64,000 nucleotides of DNA from Galerina marginata (GCA_023014335.1 JAECYW010000014.1:1364001-1428000); one strand, 5' to 3'; numbered from the stretch's first letter, positions 35,506-48,016 are shown. Notes: generated from the letters alone by a model not told the origin. Made by a program: numbers and translations.

Positions 35506-38500
35506 ATGAGCAACCAGACCATTTTTGCAGGCGCGCGCGACGTTATCGTCAGCGGTGGCACTTTTACTGCCGCTCACACCGTAAGTCCTACTTCCACAAA
35601 AGCTTAATAAGGACTGTTGCCGACAATCTGACAATTTACCTCCAGATCAACAACTTCGTCAATGCTCGCATCAACGTAGAACACCAGGCTGATGGGCTTC
35701 CAGCCCCTCAGAAACCCAACTCTAGCGCGCTTTTCACAGGACGAAGGGTCCTGGTTGATAGACTCAAAAACCATTTCGGACTTCGCGTCACTGGGGAACC
35801 ACTTAAACGTCGCTCATTCTTATTGTATGGAATGGGAGGCATTGGAAAGACCCAGATCTGCCTGAAATTCATGGAAGAGATGGAGAATGTGTGCGCTTGC
35901 AACTCACTTTGTAATGAATAATGCTCGGATTCCTGACCAACATCACTGATCACAGGTTCTCTCACATATTCTGGATTGATGCATCTTCCACAGATACAAT
36001 TATCCAGAGCCTGAAAGGAATTTCCAATGATCCAAGTGCTAGATTAGCTGGCCTTGATGGATCACCTCAGTCCATCCTTCAGTGGATAGCATATCTGCCT
36101 GAGGAATGGCTGATTGTGTTTGACAATGCTGATGGTGCACCAGAAGTGGTTGAAAGCTTTCTTCCACCAGGCCTCAAGGGTAATGTTTTGATTACCAGTC
36201 GGAACAAAGCTCTTGGTTGTCTTACACGATTTGAGAATGCATTGGAAATCTATGATATGGATGAACAGGATGCTATTTCCCTGCTTCTAACAGCTAGTGG
36301 AGGTCTTGATCAATCTAATCAACTTCTGAAAGAGTCAGCAAAAAAAATTGTGACTGAGCTCTGTTGTCTGCCTCTTGCTGTTGCTCAAGCTGGTGCTGCT
36401 ATTGCATCTGGGCTTTGCAATATTGATGAATATCTCTATCTGTACTCCCAAAAGCATCAGCAGCTATTATCAGATTCTACATTTACTGGGGCATCAAAGT
36501 ATAATAGGACAGTGTATAGCACCTGGGAGCTATCACTCAAAGAGATTGAGTCAAGGGCTAGAAAGGACTTCAAGTTGAACTCTGTTGATGTCCAAGCTGC
36601 ACAAAATGCCATTTTTATTCTGGAAGCTTTTGCATTCTTCCATCATACCAGCATTGACAGAAGCATATTTATAAATGCTGCTAAGGGCTTCAGAGATTAT
36701 CATGCAAGAGGGAAATTTTCTCAGCTTTCTAAAACATATTTGAAAAGATTTAAAAAATTTGGTGCTAAATGGTTTCACACCTCTTCATATCACCTGGACA
36801 TTGGAATTCAGGAAGTTGACAAAAAGCTAGAGAGATTTCTTATGGATCAGGATGGTATATGGAATGAATTTTATTTTCAAAGTGGAATCCAACTTCTATT
36901 GTCATTTTCCCTGGTCAAAAAAAGTCCATCTGGCCATGTATATTCAGTACATCCATTGGTACATGCATGGAGTCGAGACAGAATGTCATTTTCCAATAAA
37001 TCAGTAAACTCTCAGAGGGCAAGAACATTGTTGCTTTGGTCAATTCCACTTAGTTATGATCATTGGGATTATATATTCTGCCAAAGGCTTATTCCACACA
37101 TCAAAGCCAATAATCAGAATAGTGCTCAAGCAGGCATTGAAAAGATGTACAATGATGAAGAGTACACAAAATTTGCAAGGGTGTTGTATAAAAATGGAGA
37201 TTGGAAAGAAGCAAAAGAGCTAGAGGTTCAAGTGTTGGAAGCCAGAAAGAGGCTGCTAGGTCTGGAGCATTCAGAGACTCTTTCAAGTATGGGCAATATA
37301 GCAAAATTATATAGTAGGCTAGGAAGGTGGAAAGAAGCAGAAGAGCTTGAGATTCAAGTGCTGGAAGTCAGAAAGAAGTTGATAGGCCTAAAGCATCCAG
37401 ATTCACTTTCAAGCATGAACAATCTTGCAAGAATTTATAGTGATCTAGGAAAGTGGAAAGAAGCAGAAGAGCTACAAATTCAAGTGCTAGAGGCCAGAAA
37501 AAGGGTGCTAGGTCTAGAGCATCCAGGTACACTTTCAAGCTTAAGCAATCTAGCAAGGATATACAGCAGGTTAGGGAGGTGGAAAGAAGCAGAAGAACTG
37601 GAGGCTCAAGTACTGGAGATCAGACAGAGAATACTAGGTGTAAACCATCCAGATACACTTTCAAGCATGGGCAATCTAGCAAGAATCTACAGTGATCTAG
37701 GAAGATGGAAAGAAACAGAAGAGCTAGAGGTTCAAGTGCTGAAAATTAGAAAGAAGATGCTAGGTCCAGAGCATCCAGATACTCTTTTAAGCATAGGCAA
37801 TTTAGCAAGAATTTACAGTGACCTAGGAAGATGGAAGGAAGCAGAAAAGCTAGAGGTGCTGGTGCTGGAGGCCAGAAAGAGGGTACTAGGTTTAGAGCAT
37901 CCAAATACACTTTTAAGCATGGGAAATCTGGCATCAACATACAATGATCTAGGAAGGTGGAAAGAAGCAGAAGAGCTAAAGGTTCATGTGATGGAAGTCA
38001 GAAAAAAGGCACTAGGTTTAGAGCATCCAGATACACTTTCAAGTATAAGCAATCTAGCATCAACCTACAGTAACCTTGGAAGGTGGAAAGAAGCAGAAAA
38101 GCTACAAATTCAAGTACTGGGGGTCAGAAAGAGGGTGCTAGGTCTAGAGCATCCAGGCACACTTTCAAGCATGGGAAATTTAGCAAGAATTTATAGTGAT
38201 TTAGGGAAATGGAAAGAAGCAGAAAAGCTAGAAGTTCAAGTACTGGAGGTCAGAAAGAGAGTACTGGGTCTAGAGCATCCAAATACACTTTTGAGTATGG
38301 GCAATTTAGCATCAACATACAGTGGTCTAGGAAGATGGAAAGAAGCAGAGGAGCTGAAGGTTCAAGTGATGGAAATCAGGAAGTGTGTGCTAGGTCAAGA
38401 GCATCCAAATACACTTTTAAGCATGGGCAATCTGGCTTCAACATACAGTGATCTAGGAAGGTGGAAAGAAGCAGAAGACCTACAGGCTCAAGTGCTGAAA

Positions 38501-38902
38501 ATCAGAAAAAGGATGCTAGGTCTAGACCATCCAGGTACCCTTTCAAGCATGAGCAATCTAGCAAGAATTTACAGTGATCTAGAAAGGTGGAAAGAAGCTG
38601 AAAAACTAGATGTTCAGGTGTTGGGCATCAGAAAGAGAGTATTAGGTCCAGAGCATCCAAGTACACTTTTGAGCATGGGCAATCTGGCATCAACATACAG
38701 CAATCTACAACAGTGGGAAGAGGCAGAAGAGCTACAGATGCAAGTACTGGAGGCCAGAAAGAGGGTACTAGGTCTGAAGCATCAAGATACACTTTTAAGC
38801 ATGGGCAACCTAGCAATGATATATGGGAATCTGGGGAGGTGGAAAGAAGCAAAAGAGTTGACAGTTCAAGAGCTCAAGGTCAGGCAGAGGATTGTAGCCT
38901 AG
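35506..38902 (+). CDS. NB-ARC-TPR NOD-like receptor (NLR/STAND protein)
   Basis: STAND-type signalling ATPase with a C-terminal TPR sensor. Three exons (35506-35580, 35646-35890, 35956-38902) give 1088 residues. The second donor at 35891 (GTGCGC), not 35889, is needed to keep frame into FSHIFWIDAS. The N-terminus (MSNQTIFAGARDVIVSGGTF) is a short motif, not a known enzymatic effector domain. The NB-ARC shows Walker A GMGGIGKTQ, Walker B WLIVFDNAD, GNVLITSRN, LPLAVAQAGA and the winged-helix end HPLVHAWSRDRM. Thirteen full 42-residue TPRs (GRWKEAEEL...LGLEHPDTL.SMGNLA) plus a partial one follow. The coding sequence is visibly more A+T-rich than its neighbours. Fungal NLRs of this design act in non-self recognition and programmed cell death in studied species. 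The ligand and effector are unknown here. Confidence 0.93.
37196..38902 (+). repeat. in-frame 126-bp TPR repeat array, 13 full units plus one partial
   Basis: Units begin with codons for G(R/K)WKEAE at 37196 and then every 126 bp to 38834, with no insertion or deletion anywhere. Neighbouring units are very similar at DNA level. Units 6-8 (from 37826), 9-11 (from 38204) and 12 onward (from 38582) form a higher-order repeat of three units (378 bp). Their first halves repeat in the order KLEV, ELKV, LQ, and their ends in the order ASTY, ASTY, ARIY. This is the signature of recent internal duplication or gene conversion seen in fungal NLR repeat domains with high internal conservation. Confidence 0.9.
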
Positions 38903-39544
38903 CATCCTTTCTGAGACACTGTATATATAGGAATCTTGCATAGTTAGTGGTAATTAAGTAGAAAAAATATATTCAATTACTCACGTAGCTTGAGGGCCAT
39001 GTTTTTGAGGAGTTTCTGTGCCTAAATTGTAGAAGGGTAGGCATTGTCCAGAACCAGCACTCCATATCAAAATCAGCAGCTGATGCTGTCCTTAATAACG
39101 ACTGTAGAGCTATTTAAAATGGGGGACAGCATCGTGAGGATTGTAAACACTGTGCACTGCACCACCGAGTCAGTCTAGGTAATATAAACACACAAAATAC
39201 CAGTAGAAAAGTATAAACATGAATTCCGTATACAAAAGGCTAAGAAGAAATGACAGAGTACAATGTCCCGAAGTCCCGATGGCCTCAAGGCTCAGAGCGA
39301 CACCGAGTGTCACTTGCGCACCCCACGTCACACGAAGACACAAAATATAATGTCCGAAAATTGTTGAGTAATGTAAAAAACACCCCACAAAGGAAAAAAC
39401 AAACATGAAACGGAAACCAAACGGAAAAACGTCCAGCTTAGGTTCAATGTTCTTTCACTCCGAGCCGGACCAACCAGGTGAAAAACACATACGTACAATG
39501 GTCATATGCGATACATGTTACACGCAAGGCGACTCAGTCTTGAT
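38903..39544. other. intergenic, no recognisable gene
   Basis: Convergent 3' flanks of the NLR and the SH3 gene. Nothing else was recognised. Confidence 0.5.
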
Positions 39545-41654
39545 TCACAGCAACTTGACATAGGACGCCGGGAACAGCCCCTTCTTCCCATTGACTTCTC
39601 CAGTCCACCTGTCAAACATGCGTCAGGAATTAATTATTTCGGGATCGCCAGCGAGCACGATGCGGAAAGGAAAAAGGAAACACAGGCGCGATGTCGTAAG
39701 TAGACGTGATGCTGCGTCAAAGGTGTAATGAAAGCCACCAGGCCATAGATAGATAGACGCAAATAGGATGGGCCAAGTAAGAAGTTTGGGAGATCGGAAA
39801 CGGAAACAGGCAGGGAAGACACCGGGAAGAAAGGGATTTTAAAACGAGCAGATCTGGAACGGGAAGCACGGAAGTGCCTTCCCTTCCCTTCCCATCCAAA
39901 CTGGACAGGATATAGGAGGTGGAGTGGGATATAAAAGGCCTCGAAGAAAACGAAATGCATGAAACGAAATGGGACCCACCAATCGTCTGACGTCCTCTCC
40001 ACTACCAGAACATGCCCCCCTTCCGATATCTTCAGATCGCCCGCTTCCTGCCAGTGCACATGCAATTGAGCCAACCGTATCACAATGCGCCGAATGCCGG
40101 AATCAACGTACCCCCGAGTCATAATCGTAGAGCACTTCAGCCCATTCGCCCGCTGCTTCCTCTTCTTGCTCCTCTTCTTGCTCGGGTTCTTCGTGTTGCT
40201 GGTACCGCGGAGCTGGGGGCGGCGGTGCAGGTTCGGGCGTTGGGGACTTTGCTGAACTGGACCCCGTCGACGCAACCCGTCTTGACGGCGGCGGCCCAAA
40301 ATTATTCTGCCGCGGCGCAAACGCAGGAGGCACGACGACGGCCGGCGGCGATGTCGGTTTGGAGCGCAGAGACCCTAGGAAACCTTTGGTGGAGGACATG
40401 TCGACTGATTCGCCAAATTTCTAGAGTATAAAAAAAGAACGTTAGCGCGAATCCGGGACAGAGACGATTTACCCGGCCGTGTGAGGAAAAGAATGAAGGG
40501 GACATGATGACGACATGATACCATCAGTGGACGACGGAAGAGAATCATATTATTGTGATTTCGAACTTCGAATTCTAGAGAAAATCCACGATGAAAAGGG
40601 CAAGGGGACGAGGATAAATCCGAAGAGCGGACAAAAAAAGCGACGGGTAATCGTTTTCGAGTTGTATGTGGTTTTGAACATACAGAAACTGGGACTCACT
40701 TTTACAGAGACTAGGCCATGAGAGGGCTTTTCCGCGATAGGCGGCCCTGCACCAGCGGAGGACGAGGAGGACGCGGGGTGGTTATTTCTGAACGCCATGG
40801 AGGCAGCGGCGACCCGGCCTGCCACGCTTGGGACCTCGTTATCGGATGCCTGGCGGGTTGGTCATGCGAAACGTGAATTCGGATTTGGATGCCGGTGTCG
40901 AAATTCGATGCAGGTTCAGATTCCAGTTCCGAGGAGACGGAAAGGGTGCAAGCCAACGAGGATCCAGGAGACCAAAAGACAACAGTAAAAGCAAAGGAGA
41001 TGCATCAGAAACAGGCTCAACGGGAGGAGAACCCACAACAAAGCTGATCCAGACTCCATATCCAGGATACATATCTCAGTCTGTCTCCGCCGCGTCTGAT
41101 TGAATCACGACGTGATGGAGAGGAGTGGGAGGGGCCCGGATACGATTATGTATCATATCATATCAAGGCCTGGATTCAGAATTCGTTGCGATACTCACCC
41201 CAGCACCTGCACTTGCACCACTACCACCAGCACCACCTCCAGCACCCATGTTCCGCGCGTTGGCGACCTGCCTCAGCCCTGCAGACATAAACTTGGCAGT
41301 CGCTTCCGGGTTGGCCGTCATTGCCCGACCAACTGCAGAGACTGCTGCGCCTTGGGCCGTCGAAGCGGACGCAGGCCCTTCGGTGTGCACAGCATCGCTA
41401 TCGCCATGAAGATTGGCAAAGATCTCAGGCCGCGATGAGAAGTATCTAGACAAGCACAAGCGCAGAAATTGATTCAAATGTCAGCATACGACACTACCAT
41501 GAATCAGATCACAAGGCCAGACGACGCAGGGGAACATGCGTCGATCATGACGGACTCGGAGATCCAACCCGTGAATTCGTATAAAAGGGACTCACTCATC
41601 AAGCAACGAGAAAAACGCGTCTTTCTCATGCGGCTGTAGACTGGAGAAGACCAT
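39545..41654 (-). CDS. SH3 domain protein
   Basis: Adaptor-type protein with one C-terminal SH3 domain. The start at 41654 gives MVFSSLQPHEKDAFFSLLDE, then after an intron YFSSRPEIFANLHG. Further exons encode an Ala/Gly-rich linker (VGRAMTANPEATAKFMSAGL), NNEVPSVAGRVAAASMAF, a proline-rich part (PEPAPPPPAPR) and an acidic stretch (EEPEQEEEQEEE). The SH3 is assembled from three exons: EWAEVLYDYDSG (ALYDY motif), EAGDLKISEGGHVLVVERTSDDW, and WTGEVNGKKGLFPASYVKLL with the stop at 39545-39547. The WW pair and the final GLFPASYV are the peptide-binding signature. Yeast proteins with a similar build (the Lsb1/Pin3 class) link to actin and endocytosis. That function is inference only. Confidence 0.87.
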
Positions 41655-42518
41655 CCGCTTTCCGGTATGTGTGGTGTTGGTACTGGGCAAACTGTGAGAG
41701 ATGGCTGATCAAGATAAAGACAGATTGACGCCGTGTGATATCTCTACTTGCCCGCCCGCGTCTAATTTGGGCTTCCCGTCATCTTCCCGATCATTTCATT
41801 ACTTGCTCGAGCCTTCATTCAATTAGTCAAGGAGAGAAAACGCCAAGGTCTTATAAATTTTGAGAAAGTTCCATGGCAACCAGTGGGCAAGGAAAAGGAC
41901 ATAAAGATGACAAAAAATCATTTCTTATAAGTAAGTACTCAACCATACATTAATGGGCTACACGATCAATTCACAATCACATTTCCAGAGACAAGGAGAG
42001 AGGAGAAGAAATAGAATGGGATGGCACACGCCATACAAGCAGGCGAGCATTGGAATGTGAGCCAACAAATTAACCACATTTGCGCCGAGCATCGATTTTT
42101 GGGCATTGTGGAAAAAGAAAAAAACAGGGAAGGAAAAGAAGCTAGGAGATACTGGAACCACTCTTCTGGGTCTTCAATAATAACATAACCAGCAAATAAA
42201 CAGCAAGAGCAGGCGGTTACGGCCGTCGTCGTCGATGCCATCGTGGAAGGAGGGCACGGGGGTACAGAGGAGGCGCGGAGAGGAAATAAACCATTGGATG
42301 GAGCAATACGGTAAGTTACAATATTGAATTTCGTCGGATTGTTCGTTCTTTCATTATGCCAGGGCGGCGCACGAATCAAGCAGAGAGTGGATCGGGTGCG
42401 AGTGCAGGATCGGGTACAGGTATGGCTGAAAAGGATTGATGAGCGGTATGGAGTTTCAGTTCGATGAATGTGTCGTGTCATATTGTGTCGTGTCGCCTGA
42501 CGTTCTTTTAAAAAAATT
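41655..42518. other. intergenic, no recognisable gene
   Basis: Promoter side of the SH3 gene and 3' flank of the SSXT-like gene. The 186-codon minus-strand frame at 41966-42526 lies downstream of the stop of the latter and has no domain. Confidence 0.5.
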
Positions 42519-45500
42519 CTAGCCATTCCAATTAAATAGCTCGAAATCGTTCGGCATCCCCATGCTCATGCCCATTCCCATTCCTAGCATTGAGTCCGTT
42601 GACGACGGGTCGAGCGACGACATCGACATACCCTGCTGCTGCTGGGGCACAGGCGTGGCACTCATATGTCTTGGGTGATCACTCGTCACAGGAGATGGCG
42701 CGAACGGGTACCCGCCACCACCACCGCCCTGGCCTTGTTGCGGCCCAGGCGTCCCCCAGTTCTGGGTTTGGTTCTGGCTGTTTGTAGGCGACGGCGCGTT
42801 CACACCAATTCCGCCGGTACCTCCAATAAATGGCGTTCCAGAAGCACTACCTGGCGGCGACATGCCATACTGCTGCTCCTGTTGTTGTTGGAGTTGCTGT
42901 TGCTGTTGCTCCCGCTCCCGTTGCTGTTGCTGCACCATCATTTGCTGCTGAACAGGATTCATCATGCCCTGGCCCTGCCCAAACGCCGGGCTCTGCGACG
43001 CCATCGCGCGCATTGCCTGCCCCTGCTGCTGCTGCATTAGCATCCGCTGGTAGTCTGACTGGGACTGTGGCTGGGAGCCGCCCGGTCCACCCATTCCGCG
43101 GGGTGTCATTGGCGACGGTGCACCGCCATCCGACGGCGAGCGTGTACTCCGTGCTATGCCCGGTATCGCCGAACCCGAATTTGACCGCATTGATGAAGAA
43201 GGACCAGCAATAGCTTGAGAGGATTGGCCAGAGGAAGGCCCTCCGCCAAAACCAACATCTGAAGCAGACATCGGTGAGCCAGCATGGGTTGGCGATGACG
43301 AAGATCCGCCCATTTGACCTTGACCTTGCTGTTGTTGCCGCATTCGCTCTTGCAGCATCTGTTGGTTAAGCATCATCGACACATTGCCCGAGCCCATGCC
43401 GCCCATCCCACCAGGACCACCACCACCCATTCCCCCACCTCCAGGACCGCCACCTGCTCCTGGGTTCATTCCTGGGTTCATACCGGCAGGACCGCCCCCA
43501 GGACCCATGCCCGCCTGGCGCTGTTGGTGCAGTAACATAAGCTGCCGTTGCTGCTGCTGTGACGTCAGGTTCACTGATCCTCCGCCGCCGCCAACACCAC
43601 CACTGCCGCCGCCACCACCGCCCATGCCCATGCCCATACCACCGCCCATACCGCCGCCGCCTTGCATGCTCAACAACCGCGGATCCATACTGCCCACACC
43701 ACCCATACCCATGTTCACCCCTCCTCCGCCACCCGCGCTGCCTCCACCCATACCACCGCCGCCCATGCCCATACCACCCATCCCCTGCATGTTCCCAAAC
43801 ATCTGCCCCTGCGCGTTCTGCTGGTGCTGAATAGGGGAAACTGGGCTGCCCCCGCTCATGCCCATCCCGCTCGGCCCATTCCTCATGAAGCCTCCAGCAC
43901 CCGAGCCGCCTTGCTGCTGCTGCTGTTGGTGCTGTTGGAGTTGCATTTGTTGCTGTGGTGTTAGGCCCATACCGCCGGCTGCCGCCATTTGCTGCATCGT
44001 GTTTGGCAGGGAAGCGGAGGAAGAGCCGGAGGCGGAGGCGCGGTTCATGGCTGCCATTTGGTTTTGCTGGTGTTGGAGCTGCGAGTTCTGCTGCTGTTGT
44101 TGCATTTGCTCTTGCTTGGCCTGGAACATGGCCTGTGAGAGAAATGACGATAATCAGCACAAGGAGAAAACATCAGAAAAAGAGAGAATCAAATTGAAAA
44201 ACAAATCAATCGGCGAAGAACAACACGGAAACGAGAAGACAGTAACAAAAGGAAAGAGAGACCCACCCTCGCACTGAAAAGCCTTTGCATCTGCATTTGC
44301 ATCGGCATATTCTCGAACCCGGGCACATTTTGCAACAAATACCGCATTAGTGGGTGGTCCGGCGAGTTTAGGATCTGGAAAGCCTGTTGCATCTGCGCCT
44401 GATTTATCCCGCCTCCACCCCCTTGTCCTTGACCTCCTTGTGATGGACCAGGTCCTCCAGGCGCCATTGACCCCGATGCGTTACCCCCGCTTCCACCAGG
44501 CATTCCACCAGGCATTCCACCCCGACCCATAGGGCCTGTACTTCCGCCTGACGGACCAAGGTCGCCCAACATCCCCATACTTGCAGCATTTTGGCGCATC
44601 ATCCCGCCCATATTTCCGCCTCTCTGTCCCATACCACCTCCAGCACCAGGAGTCATGCCCATATTCCGCATCGCCGGACGGACTGACCCGAAATCGATCG
44701 AGTCCATGCCCCCATTGCTCATGCCGTTGGAGGGTGTGCCGCCTATCTGGCCCTGCATCCCTTGCCCTTGGTTTTGAAGCATCGGATTCGGGCCATGCAT
44801 TTGTTGTGTGCGCGGTCCAGCCATTCCAGGTGCTCCCATTCCTTGCACACCTCCCATGCTCCCCATACCTTGCATCCCCATTCCGCCCATGCCCTGCCCA
44901 CCCATTCCACTCATCTGTCCCCCCATCTGCCCTTGCATGCCACCCATGCCACCCATGCCGCCCATACCGCCCATGCCCTGTTGTTGCATCTGCGCCATCC
45001 GTATCTGGTCCCTCCTCGCCCGCTCCCTCGCCGCCGCAGCCATCTGCGCTTCCGTCGGGTTGATCCCAATGTTCGGCAGGTTCAGCTGCTGTTGACTTTG
45101 ATGCTGCTGCTGCTGCATCTGGTTGAGCTGTTGGTTTTGGCTCTGGGACTGATTCTGGGACGAGCCGGGGATGTTCTGAGATGAATTCGACAAGTTCTGC
45201 GGTTGGTTTTGGGACGGATTTTGGGAGTGGTTCATCTGGGATTGTGATGGATTTTGGTTCTGCGACTGATTATGGTTCTGGCCCTGGTTTTGCGATGCGT
45301 TGAGCTGGTTTTGTTGGGATTGGGATTGCGGCTGAAGTTGTTGAGAAGCGTTGAAGTGCCCTTGTAGCTGCTGGTGTAGCTGTTGCTGCGATTGTGACTG
45401 GCCTTGGGACGAGTCGGAAGGCGACGAAGACGGTTGTTGCGATGGCTGTCGTTCCTGCCGCTGGGGAGAAACAGATTGATGTTGTCCCTGGCGGGCCTGG

Positions 45501-48016
45501 GGCGAGTGCGAATGCTGCTGTTGGCGCGTCGTCGAGCTTGGAGACGCCCGAGACGAAGACGAGGACGGTCGTGGCGGCTGGTTCTGCTGCTGCTGCTGCT
45601 GCTGATGGGCTTGTTGCTGCTGCTGGGCTTGCTGTTGCTGCTGTTGCTGAGCCTGTGGAGACAACTGCTGTTGCTGACCCGGTTGTTGCTGGTGTTGCTG
45701 AGACCCATGCATACCATTGACAGAGCCACCCATCGGAACTGAAAACTGCGTGGGACCATTGACGTTTGCATTCGTGCCATTGACCATCGAAGTCGATGAA
45801 GACGACGAAGACGACGAAATAGCCATGGGCGCAGGTACCGAGGGTGGAGGAGGCATCATGCCCATGCTGGTCGGTGTCGACGGTGGCTCGCCAATAGAAC
45901 CCGCAGAAGACACTTTATTCTCGCCAGTATCCCTCCTCTTGAACATCGACGGATCAGCGGACGGCAGGACGTCGTCTGAAGGCCGTTCGCGCTTGAGTGC
46001 GTTTGTTCCCTGCTGCTGGGGCTGCGTAGGCGTCCCAGGCGTCGTCGTCGTCCCCGTTCCAGTACCAACGCCGCCTCCGAGACCCATTTCCCTCCTCTTC
46101 ATGAGCTCTTTCGCGAAGATTCCAGGTAGCGCGGCGTAAATCCGTTTTATCCGCTCAGCACTCCCTCCGTCGTTGACGAGAAACGTGGGCGGCTCCATTA
46201 TTGGAGGGTTCGCAGTCGTGTTGGCATTCGGGTTACCCTGCTGTTGTTGAGGTCGGTCGGCGTGGGATGCGAGCCAAGTGAGATTTGATTGGAGGCGGTT
46301 TGCGTATCTAGAGGGAAAGAGATGAGGTGTGCAAATTTAAGGATAAATGGTAATTGTAGAAAGAGGGTTGAAAATTGAACAAATGAATGGAATGATGAAA
46401 GGGACGGCACTTACTGCTGGAACCGCGGGTCTACGTTGGGAACGCCTTTGCTTTGGAATAGCATACACATCCTGAAGAGATAGGACGAGATTAGTTGGTT
46501 GTTTCCTCGCTGGAGCGTGAAAAAAGGGGAAGATAAAAAAACCTCTAAGTAATAGAAATGAAGTGGGAAAAATAGAGTAAAGATGGGAAATTAGGACCCG
46601 GCGAAAAAGCGGTAATCGCAGAAAAAGAGGGGAATGAGGAAGAGAAAAGAGCACATACTTCAATAATTCCACATTGAGCTCCAATATAGAAACAACCTTA
46701 GGGTCCTGCATCGCCGTAGCTGCCGCATTGACTGCATTTGCATTGGCCGAATTGGCGGCGTTCATCGCACCCATATTAGGATTCGTAGGAGGTATTGTGG
46801 GGGTCATCGACAAACCGGGGTTTGACCCGTCGCTGGCCGCGGAAGAAGAGGAAGGTGGAGGGGGTAGGGCAGAGCCCGCTGGGGGTGTTGGTGTTGGTGC
46901 ATGGTTGTTGGTGTTGGGGTTGGGTATTGATGTTGACGCGGATAGTGACGGATTCGAAGAGGAGTTCATATGTGAATTTGAGTGCTGTAGTTGAGGATGA
47001 AGATTCGTATGAGGCTGAGAACTCGACTTGGGTAGGTTTGGATGTGGATGTGGATTTGAGTTTGAGCTCGAACTCGACTCCGGCGGTATTGACGACGACG
47101 ACGCCAATGTCAGCGAAGATGAAGCTGAATCTCCAGGCTCTCCGCCTTCTGCTGACATAGGCATCTCCAGCCCCTTCTCCATGCCCATGGCCAAATCTGA
47201 ATCGCCTGTAAACGTGAAATCTGCATCAGCCATCTCCGTGTCCGCGCTTGGATTTTCTGACGACAGTTGAGGTTCCGAGGTAGACGTGGGCTTGCTACTG
47301 CTAGCTTCTTGCTCTCGAGAGTCTTGGTCTTCCCCCTGTTGCTGCTCCTGCTCCGGTTCTAGTTCCAGCTCCTCGTCCTGATCGGGCGGTGGTGACAACT
47401 CAGAAAGTGGTGTTGAGACGCGCGATTCGTCCTCTTTCTCCACACGCGTTGGGCTCGGATTCGGGTTCGGATTCGGGGTAGACGCCAAATTCAATTCAAC
47501 GGAAGGCACTGCACCCACGCCCGCAGAAGAACCGGCAGCAGGTTCGTCCTCGTCCTCCTCTTCTTCTTCCTCCCTTTGTGGGATCTCCAGGGGGGCTTCC
47601 TTCTCCTCCGCAAGCGGGTTCGGCGGATTGCTGCTCGAGTCCAGGTCCGGTACGGGCGATAATGATGAGCTACGGTCGCGGTCGTGTGTGGGCGATGTCG
47701 AGGTAGCTTCTGTCGGACTCGGTGGTGAGTCTGACGGTGGCTGCGCGGTGGGGTCTTCGCCTTGATCCTCGTTGGCGCCTTTGCCGTCAAAGTCCAGGTC
47801 TACAGGAGCGGAGCTGTCGTCCCCGTCACGGCCTTTGTCGCTGTTAAGCACGACGAGCTCTGAATCGGAGATGCCGACGTCTTGTATTTGGTATGCGTGG
47901 TGGTCGAGGTGATGGCTACCATTGACGTCTGAATCGTCCCATGCGATGTGGTCGAGGTGGTGGTGGTGGTCCGCGGCCGACTTGGTGTTCGGCGAGCGGT
48001 GGTCTAGACGAATCAT
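42519..48016 (-). CDS. SS18/SSXT-like glutamine-rich nuclear protein (candidate SWI/SNF-associated coactivator)
   Basis: A very long protein of about 1,650-1,700 residues in four visible exons. The first exon (from 48016) encodes an acidic Ser/Pro-rich region. A short core, assembled across three exons, reads VVSILELNVELLK, MCMLFQSKGVPNVDPRFQQ and YANRLQSNLTWLASHADRP. This resembles the SSXT/SNH domain of animal SS18 and plant GIF coactivators (pattern L-x-EN-x-x-L-x...Q-x-x-G...Q...L-x-x-NL-x-x-LA-x-x-AD). A Gln/Asn/Ser-rich region with long polyQ runs and Met/Gly-rich runs (GGMGGMGG) follows. The last exon ends in NDFELFNWNG with TAG at 42519-42521. SS18 is a BAF (SWI/SNF) subunit; the same role here is inferred. 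Long open frames on the opposite strand are shadows of the repetitive codons. Confidence 0.75.

Noticed and set aside
35110..35607. 165-codon frame running into the NLR start
   Set aside because: No domain, and the NLR start at 35506 has its own pyrimidine-rich leader; the frame is out of phase with the NLR.
37196..38902. Regular repeats considered as CRISPR or minisatellite
   Set aside because: The period is 126 bp, stays in frame throughout and encodes TPR units; it is a protein repeat.
43384..43830. Proline-rich plus-strand frame and other frames opposite the SSXT-like gene
   Set aside because: They are the complement of Met/Gly/Gln repeat codons and have no independent support.
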